From the NCBI RefSeq assembly GCF_964656455.1, contig NC_135714.1:126970131-127034130 (forward strand): a stretch of DNA of 64,000 bases. Direction: 5' to 3'. The notes under the pieces were generated by a model. That model was not told the origin of the DNA, made no database searches, and worked only from the letters and a program-made list of their open reading frames with translations. How positions within the stretch are numbered: position 1 is the first letter of the stretch; every line of letters begins with the position of its first letter. Position numbers and translations under genes: made by a program. This DNA comes from Halichoerus grypus (taxonomy: Eukaryota; Chordata; Mammalia; Carnivora; Phocidae). Shown piece after piece: positions 55,201 through 64,000 of the stretch.

Positions 55201-56022
55201 GTTTCCATGAATTTTTTAAATTATTCTTTACTTTCCCGATTGGCCCATTCATTCTTTAGTAGGATGCTCTTTAGCCTCCATGTATTTGAGTTCTTTCCGA
55301 CTTTCCTCTTGTGATTGAGTTCTAGTTTCAAAGCATTGTGGTCCGAAAATATGCAGGGAATGATCCCAATCTTTTGGTACCGGTTGAGACCTGATTTGTG
55401 ACCTAGGATGTGATCTATTCTGGAGAATGTTCCATGGGCACTAGAGAAGAATGTGTATTCTGTTGCTTTGGGATGGAATGTTCTGAATATATCTGTGAAG
55501 TCCATTTGGTTCAGTGTGTCATTTAAAGTCTTTATTTCCTTGTTGATCTTTTGCTTAGATGATCTGTCCATTTCAGTAAGGGGGGTGTTAAATCCCCTAC
55601 TATTATTGTATTGTTTCAATGTGTTTCTTTGCTTGTGTTATTAATTGGCTTATATAATTGGCTGCTCCCATGTTAGGGGCATAGATATTTACAATTGTTA
55701 GATCTTCTTGTTGGACAGACCCTTTAAGTATGATATAGTGTCCTTCCTCATCTCTTATTATAGTCTTTGGTTTAAAATCTAATTTGTCTGATATAAGGAT
55801 TGACACCCCAGCTTTCTTTTGATATCCATTTGCATGGTAAATTGTTTTCCATCCCCTCACTTCCAATCTGGAGATGTCTTTGGGTCTAAAATAAGTCTCT
55901 TGCAGACAGCACATCAATGGGTCTTGTTTTTTTATACAATCTGATACCCTGTGTCTTTTGATTAGGGATTTTAGCTCATTTACATTCAGGGTAATTATTG
56001 AAAGATATGAATTTAGTGCCAT
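52211..56022 (-). pseudogene. L1-C ORF2 remnant
   Basis: The full ORF2 span is present but cut by several frameshifts and stops (near 55,610, 55,215, 54,270, 53,600-53,640, 53,400 and 52,555). Surviving pieces show the endonuclease N-terminus (55,603-56,022; NVNELKS replaces NVNGLNAP), its C-terminal half with SRIDHILG and SDHN (55,221-55,619), the linker and fingers (54,276-55,208), the reverse transcriptase core with FADD (53,649-54,191) and the C-terminal part (52,633-53,484). At the codon where L1-A, L1-B and L1-E carry TAG, L1-C has TAT (Tyr, 52,867-52,869). It is inactive. Confidence 0.92.
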
Positions 56023-56101
56023 TGTATTGCTTATAAGGTGACTGTTACTGTATATTGTCTGTGTTCCTTTCTGGTCTGTTACTTTTAGGCTCTCTCTTTG
56101 C

Positions 56102-56993
56102 TTAGAGGACCCCTTTCAATATTTCTTATAGGGCTGGTTTCATGTTGGCAAATTCCTTTAGCTTTTGTTTGTCCTGGAAGCTTTTTATCTCTCCTTCTAT
56201 TTTCAATGACAGCCTAGCTGGATATAGTATTCTTGGCTGCATATTTTTCTCATTTAGTGCTCTGAATATATCATGCCGGTCCTTTCTGGCCTGCCAGGTC
56301 TCTGTGGATAGGTCTGTTGCCCATCTAATGTTTCTACCATTGTAGGTTACAGATCTCTTCTCCCGAGCTCCTTTCAGGATTTTCTCTTTGTCTCTGAGAC
56401 TCATAAGTTTTACTATTAGATGTCAGGGTGTTGATGTATTTTTATTGATTTTGAGGGGGGTTCTCTGGCCTCTTTGATTTTGATGCCTGTTTCCTTCCCC
56501 AAATTAAGGAAGTTCTCTGCTATAATTTGCTCCAGTATACCTTCTGCTCCTCTCTCTCTTTCTTCTTCTTCTGGGGTCCCAATTATTCTATATTGTTTCT
56601 TCTTATGGTATCACTTATCTCTCAATTCTGCCCTCATGATCCAGTAGTTGTTTATCTCTCTTTTTCTCAGCTTCTTTATTGTCTATCATTTGGTCTTCTA
56701 TATCACTAATTCTCTTTCTGCCTCATTTATCCTAGCAGTTAGAGCCTCCATTTTTGATTGCCCCTCATTAATAGCCTTTTTGATTTTGACTTGGTTAGAT
56801 TTTAGTTCTTTTATTTCTCCAGAAAGGGTTTCTCTAATATTTCCCATGCTTTTTTCAAGCCCAGCTAGTATCTTTAAAATCGTCATTCTGAACTCTAGTT
56901 CTGGCATCTTACTAATGTCTGTATTATTTAGGTCCCTGGCAGTCGGTACTGCCTCTTGTTCTTCTTTGAGTTGATTTTTTTCCATCTTGTCAT
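56102..56993 (-). pseudogene. L1-C ORF1 remnant
   Basis: The span aligns to ORF1 of L1-A from the ATG equivalent at 56,993 (MEKNQLKEEQEAVPTARDL against MTRRKKSPQQKEQEVVPTARDL) to the TAA at 56,102. Frameshifts near 56,415, 56,590-56,620 and 56,710 divide it into an N-terminal coiled-coil piece and a C-terminal piece (56,126-56,404). It is not functional. Confidence 0.9.
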
Positions 56994-57643
56994 TTTGTCC
57001 AGAGGAGAATAGATGAATGAGAGAACAAAATGCTAACAGGGTAACAAAGACCCCAGAAAAATATACACTAAAGAAATCAGAAGAGACCTGAAACTGGGAG
57101 AAAAGAGGGAAAGAAAGAAAAAAAGAAAAGAAAAGAAAAAGAAAAATCTTAAAAAAAAGAAGAATATGATCAAATATGATCAAACTGGTAAATAGACCAG
57201 TGCCGCACACTAGATTTGGGGCGTATTTTGGTCTGTTAGAAGAAACTCCCTGCCAAAATTTTGAAAGAAAACTTTATATAGGTACAAAAATAATGGTAAA
57301 TATGATGAAGGGATGGAATATGAGTGTAAAGATGAAAATTATAAAAGATTTTATAAAAGGAATTGATAAGATAAGAAGTTGGTTGAAAAAAGAAAGAAGA
57401 GAAATTAAAAAAAAAGGAGAGAATGTGATCAGGCAAGAGACTAGAACAAAGCTATACACTATGGGGCGCCTGGGTGGCTCAGTTGGTTAAGCGACTGCCT
57501 TCGGCTCAGGTCATGATCCTGGAGTCCCTGGATCGAGTCCCGCATCGGGCTCCCTGCTCGGCAGGGAGTCTGCTTCTCCTTCTGACCCTCCCCCCTCTCA
57601 TGTGCTCTCTCTCATTCTCTCTCTCTCAAATAAATAAATAAAA

Positions 57644-57685
<42 letters not shown>

Positions 57686-59017
57686 AAAGCTATACACTAG
57701 AGATTTAGGGTATATTTTGGTCTGTTAGAAGAAACTGTATCCCAAAATTTTAAAGAGTGAACAACTTAATATATATCAAAATAAGGTTAACTACAATGAA
57801 GAGATAGAATATGACTCTAAAAATGAAAAATCAAAAAGATTTTTAAAAAAGGGATTGATAAGATGTTGGCTGAAAAAGGGAAAAAGAAAAATTAAAAAAA
57901 ATAGAAAACAGAAAAAAAGAAAATTAAAAAAGTTAATTCTGAAAGACTAAAGAAGCAGGGGAAAAAAAGCCATGAATTCTATGTGCATTATTCCCCTAGC
58001 GCTGGAGTTCTGCATCCTCATTGATCGTTAAACTTGGTCTTGGCTGGCTGTTCTCACTGATCTTCTGGGGGGTGGGGCTGTGGTTCTCAAACATATTTGC
58101 TTGAGGTGGAATTGCCCCACCCTTGCTGGTCCGGGCTAAGTAATCTGCTCGGGTTTGCTCTTGGTAGCTTTTGTTTCCTGCAAGTTTTCAGTACAGCTTT
58201 GTAGGATGAGATTGAAAATGGCAGCCTCCCAATCTCCACCTTGGAGGAGCTGAGAAGTCAGGGCCCCACTCCTCAGTGAGACCCCAGAGAAAAGCAGTCA
58301 ATCATTCCTGTCTCCCGGTCTCCAGCTGCACTCCATGCTCACCCGGCCTGAGACCAAGCGTCTCTGTCTCTGGCACACGACCCCATGTGGAGTCTCTAAA
58401 CCCAGCAGATCCCTGCGGTGATCTCCCGCGCTGCTCCTCCCAGGGGAAGAAGGGGAGTCTCCCTGGATCTGCCACTTGTTGGGTCCCTGCTGGAAGAACG
58501 GTGGCCTGCCTGTGCCCTGGATCACAGTTTAAGGCAACCCCGAGCTGAGAGTCCACTTCTCGGCTCCGTCTTTGCAACTGGCTTCCCTGCTCGGATACGT
58601 GGGAGCTCTACTGCACTCAGTGACCCCCGGTCTTTCTGTGACCCTGAGGGTCCTGAGACCACACTGTCCCAGCGAGGGTTCCACCCCCCGCTTAGCCACT
58701 GGAGTGACATCCTTCAGTGGAGCAGACTTCTAAAATTTCAGATTTTGTGCTCCACTGCTCTATCACTTGTGGGTAGCCGGCTGAGGAGGCTCCTCCCCGC
58801 GTGGTCTATCTTCCCAAATATCACCTTGGATTCACTTCTCCGCATGTCCTACCTTCTAGAAAGTGGTCGCTTTTCTATTCAGAGAGTTGCTGCTATTCTT
58901 TTCTTCGATCTCCTGTTGAGTTCGTAGGTGTTCAGAATGGTTTGATCCCTATCTAGCTGAATTCCTGGGACCAGACGAAATTTAGTCTCCTACTCCTCTG
59001 CCATCTTGCTCCTCTGG
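56994..59017 (-). promoter_or_regulatory. L1-C 5' UTR, CpG-depleted relic promoter
   Basis: Aligns along its length to the 5' UTRs of L1-A and L1-B. Many CpG sites of those copies appear as TG or CA here, including in the YY1-type site (58,998-59,008, CAAGATGGCAG on sense). Tandem units start at 57,161 and 57,420. Confidence 0.85.
57445..57699 (+). mobile_element. young CAN-SINE, plus, in L1-C 5' UTR, 17-bp TSD
   Basis: The SINE body starts at 57,462 with ggggcgcctgggtggctcag. It contains 'gcgactgccttcggctcagg' and ends with a long A-run of about 35 bases (57,649-57,684). A perfect 17-bp TSD, aacaaagctatacacta, lies at 57,445-57,461 and 57,683-57,699. The long pure A-tail suggests it is one of the youngest insertions in the window. 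Confidence 0.96.
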
Positions 59018-60586
59018 AATTTTTGACATTTTAATTGTTATGTATCTTAGTGTCCACTTCTTTGAGTTCATCTTGTTTGGGATTCTCTGTGCTTCCTGGA
59101 CCTGAATGTTTCCTTCTCCAGTTTAGGAAAATTTTCAGCTGTTATTTTTTCAAATAAGTTTTCTGCCCCTTTCTCTGTCTCTTCTTCTGGCATCCCTATA
59201 ATGCAAATATTAGTATGTTCAATGTAGGCCTTGAAGTCCCTTAACCTATCCTCATTTTTTAGTTCTTTTTTCTTTTCATTGTTCAGCTTGGGTACTTTCC
59301 ATTACCCTGTATTCCAGATCACTGATCCTTTATTCTGCATCTTCTAGTCGGCTGTTGATTCCCTCCAGTGTAATTTTTCATTTCGGTTATTATATTCTTC
59401 AGTTATGATTGGGTCTTTTTTTTATATATCCTATTTCTTTGTTGAAGTTGTTACTGAGTTCATCTACTCTTCTCTCAAGTTCAGTGAATATCTTTATGAC
59501 TATTTGAACTCTTTCAGTTAGTTCTTTTTCTAAAGTTTCATTATATTCTTTCATTTGGATCACTTTCCTCTTTCTCCTTATTTTGTTTGACTTCTAGTGA
59601 TTTTTCTATGAATTAGGCAAATCTTCTACCTCTTCCAGTCTTAAAGGTGTGGCCTTATATAGGAGGTCCCCTGTGTAGACTATGTGTGCCTGGAGGCTTT
59701 GGCTGGCTGGCTGGAGTTGGCATAGTTGTGGGCTAGGGGTCACTGGGCACTCTGCACCAGGGTCATCCTGATGGGATGGATGGAGCTGAAGTGAGTATGG
59801 GCTAAGTGATACTGAGGTACTCTGCAGTGGGGCCACACAGGTGGGATGTATAGTGTTGAGGCAGGCATGCTCTAGGGCATTCCATGTAGAGGGCACTCTG
59901 GTGGGGTGGCTAGAACTGGATTGGGCATGGTCTGGGGTGTCCTGGGGTGCTTTATATCTGGCCCACCTTGGCAAACTAGCTGAGGCTGTTGTGGGTGGAG
60001 GCTGTGTGTGTCCCAGGGGTGCCATGTCAGGACAGCCATGGAGGGAGAGCTACAGTTGAGGCAATCACAGGTGTAGGGTGTATTGGGAGGCTGGCTGAAT
60101 CTGGTATGGGCTAGGGACCCTGCTCCTGTCTGTGCTGTCAAGGTGGATGGGAAATGTAAATAATGGCATTCTCCAGCATCTATGACCCTGTAGAGAGTTT
60201 CAGCAGTTCCTTCACTGTTAGGTGGACACTTTAGGGTTATTAAATGGATTTTGTTCACTTATAGTCTAGTTTAAAACTGCTAGGTTATTTTGCTTGTTTG
60301 TTTCTGCTATGTTCCAGGTCAGGTGAATCTGTATGTGGGCCCCTCAGTGCTATCCCTTCCTACTGCAGTTTGTAGAGTCAGGTGTGGGCTTCCTATTGTT
60401 ATTGTGTCTCTGTCTCTCTTGCTGTTCTCTATGTGGTCCCTCTCACCTTTGTTGTGCAAAAGCTGTTCAATTGACCCTCAGTTCTTCAGGAGGGTTTACT
60501 GTATATGAAAATTTAGTGGGTCTGTGGCAAGAGGTGATTTCAGGGTCTTTCTATGATGCCATTTTGGACCCGATCTCAATACCCAA

Positions 60587-60734
60587 ATTTCTTGAGCTAA
60601 GAAATGATCACCCTGTGCTTTGAGTCAATGGTGGGCTAGGATTTTAAGGTTTTTCATGTAGAGCCTGGTCTTTCTCATAACCTTCACCAAGTCTGCTATA
60701 CCTTTTGATGGTGGTTTCCAGTGTACTAGGCATG
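60587..60734. other. single-copy spacer
   Basis: Flank of L1-D at its 5' end. Nothing recognised. Confidence 0.4.
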
Positions 60735-60935
60735 GACTGTGCACTTTAAATATATTAGTTAATTTAATCTTTAAAATACACCTGAGTTAGATTCTATAAT
60801 TATCCCCACTTTTGCAGGTGAGAAACTAAGGCACAGAGAGACTAAATACACCTCAAAGTCATTGAGAAAGTAAATAGCAGAAGTAGGTTTTGAATTCAGG
60901 CATTCTGACTCCAGATACTGTGCCCTTAACTACTT
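60735..60935 (-). mobile_element. MIR SINE, minus
   Basis: 'ataattatccccacttttgcaggtgagaaactaaggcacagagagactaaa', 'agcagaagtaggttttgaattcaggcattctgactccagatactgtgcccttaac' is a clear reverse MIR, nearly full length. Confidence 0.85.
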
Positions 60936-61469
60936 TAAGGGATGAAGCATGTTAGGGGCAGAATGATCCTGGGAAATTTCTTCTCTCATCATTTTTTTTT
61001 TATAGTTTTCTAGAATAGGAATGGGCTTCCAAAGTGACTTTGTGAAGCCCTGAGTACATCCCATGAATAAGTGTTGAGGTTGCTCCAACACACTAAATGT
61101 AGTATATTAGCCTAAGGAGCTAATTTGTTCCTGGGTCGCTGGGATATATATCAAGTGATTTAAGGGGTGAGTGCATGGAAAACCTTGAGCAGAATACTTT
61201 TCCCAAGTGTACAGACATCCATGGTTAAAAATTGGGATATTATTTGAGGATAGTAGCACAATCTTACTTCATGGAAACTATATCCATGTTGTTATGTGTT
61301 TAATGTATTACTAGCTTCTGGGAAGTTGTATAAGATATTTTGTGGGACATATGAAAACATACTAACATTTTGAGGAAATAATTGAATATGTATGAATGTG
61401 TATAAATATGAATAAGTACTGTATTATGATTTATTCAAAAGGAACATACTAAGAGAAGTAGGATAATAC

Positions 61470-61640
61470 CTAACTTTTGCAAGTGAATTTCACATCATCT
61501 CAACTAATCTTGTTTACAGACAAGGAAGCTAAGCCTTACAGAGATTAAGTAACTTTCTCAAGGTCACAGATATGATAAGGACAGAACTGGATTTGAAATC
61601 AAGTTTGTCTGATACCAAAGTCCTTGATCTTTACACATCA
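61470..61640 (-). mobile_element. MIR SINE, minus
   Basis: 'gtttacagacaaggaagctaagccttacagagattaagtaactttctcaaggtcacagatatgataaggacagaactggatttgaaatcaa' matches reverse MIR. Confidence 0.8.
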
Positions 61641-64000
61641 TTCTGTGTGTGCATGTGTGTGTTTATGTTTTTGTGTGTCCATTTGAGAGGTAGAAAGAGT
61701 GTGCTGAGTAGAATATAATGAAATGGTTTCTTTTTGTAGTTCTAATAAAAGCTGAGTGGTGCCACTTCTATACATACATTATAGAAGTCATTTAGTTAAG
61801 AAATGTTATTGAGAATATCTGTTACTGGGATTATACAAAAGATTCTGCTAAAAACATTACAGGATATAAAGAGCAAATGGTCAACTCTACCTTGTGCCAC
61901 TTGTGGTTGGAAATGTCTGACTATCTTTATATAGAATCAGACATATATGGAAATCCTATTGATTTCTTGTTCAATGTTTCCTTCCTGCTTTTTCTTTGAA
62001 TATCAGCTCATTTAATTACATTAAGGCCATTTTCTTCTTCCAAGTTCAAGTGATAGTCCTATACCAAAGAGCTCTCAGTGGGAACTAAATGTTAGAGGAA
62101 ATTGTAAGAAACATTTAAAAAAATAGCAAAAGGCATGGTTACTGATCATATAGGACTGGCAGGAGTGAGGGGGACTTGAGGGGTGCAATGTTTTTCAAAA
62201 AAGAAAGCCTTCTTTTTTCAGACCCCTTTGTGTCTGGGTGACTGCAAAGATGCTGAATCATTGTTTAAGAGACAGATGTTAAGATTATATACAATGCACT
62301 AAGAAAACACTGCTGCTATTAGGACTAATGGTCAAAGTAATGATTGCAACTTGGGCCAAACTGTCTTCACAAATGAAGAAGAGATTATCAGGTTTCCAGT
62401 AAGATCATTGGTATAAAATACTTTCCTAAGGAAGGTGGAATTTCTGTTGATTTTTTATTACAATATGGCTATGAGGCTTAGGGCTTACCCCGTGGCCATA
62501 GAATATAACCCACCCAGCTGTAGATCAACATAGGATTGGAATGCAAAATTTCTCCTTTATTACTTGGCGCATCCACCAGAAGAGTCACATAAGTTACATA
62601 TTACTGAATGCCTTTCTTGGAAAAAAAGTGCCAACTTTTCCTACTCTTCTCCATACGTATACCATAACCTTATTTAGTTTGAGAGTGCTTAATCAGGGAA
62701 TAACTAAATTGGGAGCAGAAAGATGAGTGTAGTACAATAAGATATTTTGAGAGAGAGAGGCCACATTCACATAACTTTTATTATAGTATATTGTTATAAT
62801 TGTTGCATTTTATTATTGTTAATTTCTTACTGTGCTTAATTTATAAATTAAGCTTTATCATAGGTATGCATGTGTAGGGAAAACATCAGACATTTACTGG
62901 GGATCTTGGAACATATTCCCCAGGGAAAAGGGAGGATTACTGTAATAAGTCATTATCAATGTGATAGGGTAGTGACGAGTAAACATTGAGTGTTCAATAA
63001 ATCTCAACAGCTGGTCAATAAAAATAGGAGGGACTGTAATTAAGATGAATCTCCACTTGGAAGAGGTAACCAGAGAGGGAGGAAAAGGTGATAAAGAGTT
63101 ATGCTGCCCCCAGGAGTCAGCAAAGTCTTCATATTCCTTGGAACTCCTCATGAAACATGGACCTCCCTTTATAAGAAATACCATGACTTAAGCAAATGCA
63201 TACCTCAGGTATGACAAATTGTGATTGCTCAGATTAAGGGCAAAAGATTTGAGTGGCTTAAAGACAGAGAAACTGTGGCAAGGCTGCTATGAAAGCCCTA
63301 AAATTCTTGAGAAGGTAGCATGATGAATGAATAAAGAATGAATGAAGAAATGAAGACTGAGAATCAGAAGGCTTGTGTCTTCTTCTTCAGTGAAGCTTGG
63401 GCTCCACATCTAACTTTAGTTTCCTTGTCTGTAAAAGGTGAGAAGTTGGTTAGGGTAGTACCAACATTCCTGTCTTAAAGTACCATGGTTCTAAGCTTGA
63501 CTAATTTCAGAATCTGCACAGACCTGACACATTATCCTTGATCCCCAGTGAAATGCTAGGTTGCTTGCCTGACTACAGCATCCCCCTGCCTGCTCTGTAA
63601 CCACTCTTCAAGGAGCATAGTATACTCTGGCAGTATCATTTCATTTTAAGGATGTTCACTGGGGGTACATTGGTATTTTGATATAATTTCAAGCATATGA
63701 AAAGGATCTCCAATGATCATACTTTTCCCAGATTCACCAAATATTTACATTTTCCTTCATTTGCTTAGTTATTCTCTGCATGGGCATATGTGTGTATGTG
63801 TCATATATTATATATACTTATGGACAGAGTACCATTTGAGAGTAAATTTTAAACATTGTCACCCTTGATCCTTAGTTACTGCATATTTCCTAAAAACAGA
63901 CATGTTTCTACACAATCATAGTCCAAGTAACAAAACCAGAAAATTTAGCATTGATATATATTATAATCTAATACACAGTCCATAATGAATTTTGTTCAAT
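61641..64000. other. single-copy DNA to window end, nothing firm
   Basis: No supported gene. A weak MIR-like trace lies near 63,405-63,480 ('ctttagtttccttgtctgtaaaaggtgag'). The 96-codon minus-strand frame at 62,894-63,184 has no recognisable domain and no neighbouring splice-like context I can defend. Confidence 0.4.

Larger units (their letters stand above)
51503..59017 (-). mobile_element. L1-C: full-length L1 with 3' transduction, inserted in L1-D
   Basis: Order on the sense strand: 5' UTR (59,017-56,994, interrupted by a SINE), ORF1 remnant, ORF2 remnant, single-module 3' UTR ending near 52,028, then about 497 bp of non-L1 DNA (52,027-51,531) and a (AAAAT)n tail (51,530-51,503). The perfect 16-bp TSD encloses the whole unit. 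It is more diverged than L1-A and L1-B and its CpG sites are largely lost, so it is older. Confidence 0.95.
51180..59600 (-). pseudogene. L1-D ORF1 remnant, split by L1-C
   Basis: The C-terminal part is at about 51,200-51,502 ('aacattttttataaggctgggttagtgatgatgaactcc' is the antisense of the ORF1 end) and continues past L1-C at 59,034 to about 59,600. No open frame remains. Boundaries are approximate. Confidence 0.65.
46208..60586 (-). mobile_element. L1-D: ancient, roughly full-length L1 hosting a nest of insertions
   Basis: Minus-strand L1 from its 3' tail (46,208) to a 5' terminus near 60,575, where the sense strand reads ccaaaatggcatcatagaaag. After subtracting the short L1 (about 180 bp), the SINE (about 220 bp) and L1-C (about 7.5 kb), about 6.4 kb remain, a full-length L1. 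Frameshifts and stops fill both ORFs. A possible short TSD (atttctt, 46,201-46,207 and 60,587-60,593) is weak. Divergence is far greater than in L1-A to L1-C. The family is an older mammalian L1. Confidence 0.85.

Noticed and set aside
59606..60258. Frames of 139 and 128 codons (minus) over a GC-richer block
   Set aside because: The block lies in the 5' UTR of the old L1-D. The frames overlap on the same strand in different phases and have no domain.
1..64000. CRISPR arrays, prophage, restriction or defence systems, or other microbial systems
   Set aside because: No such repeats, operons or coding density. Composition and repeat content are those of a mammalian chromosome.

Overview
The window is from a carnivoran mammal, most likely an arctoid caniform (bear, seal or mustelid group). 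The evidence is a set of tRNA-Lys-derived CAN-SINEs whose heads read GGCGCCTGGGTGGCTCAGT, followed by the arctoid-style body with 'tcggctcaggtcatgatcc' and an (A)n tail. The dog-type SINE head and the cat-type body are both absent. The long L1 elements are also of carnivore type. I see no host protein-coding exon, no rRNA, tRNA or CRISPR, and no bacterial-style operon. The window looks intergenic or deeply intronic, and nearly all recognisable coding capacity belongs to LINE-1 retrotransposons on the minus strand.

Layout. 1-9.5 kb: AT-rich single-copy DNA with four young SINEs, each with perfect or near-perfect target-site duplications (TSDs), a probable old LTR, L2 and MIR relics and an old L1 3' end, closed by a (TG)25 microsatellite. 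9.6-11.3 kb: old L1M debris in both orientations and a 43-bp micro-insertion of an L1 tail. 11.5-21.1 kb: a 5'-truncated L1 (L1-E, minus) carrying about 240 bp of non-L1 sequence beyond its 3' end, split by the full-length L1-A (12,922-20,054). 21-31 kb: mostly single-copy, with an LTR-like block, SINEs, MIRs, a short L1 tail and, at 23,254-23,560, an inverted, about 98.7% identical copy of the L1-E 3' end plus its flank. 31-38 kb: the second full-length young L1 (L1-B), inserted inside a SINE. 38-46 kb: single-copy DNA with old repeats. 46.2-60.6 kb: a nest in which an ancient, roughly full-length L1 (L1-D) is interrupted by a short L1 tail, a SINE and the full-length L1-C. L1-C carries a roughly 500-bp 3' transduction and is itself interrupted by a young SINE. 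60.6-64 kb: single-copy DNA with two MIRs.

How the parts work together. In each full-length L1 the order on the minus strand is 5' UTR promoter (a YY1-type site at the very start and a CpG-rich first kilobase), ORF1 (RNA-binding coiled-coil protein), ORF2 (endonuclease, reverse transcriptase and Cys-rich domain), then a G-rich 3' UTR and A-rich tail. The SINEs have no protein of their own and depend on L1 ORF2 protein. L1-A and L1-B have intact ORF1. Their ORF2 is broken by a TAG codon at the same place in both, and L1-E has the same TAG. L1-B also has a 2-bp deletion. The strongest second-look items are that shared TAG, the 307-bp inverted pair, the L1-C transduction, and the tandem-module architecture of the 5' and 3' UTRs. 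I did not find a convincing new non-transposon system.
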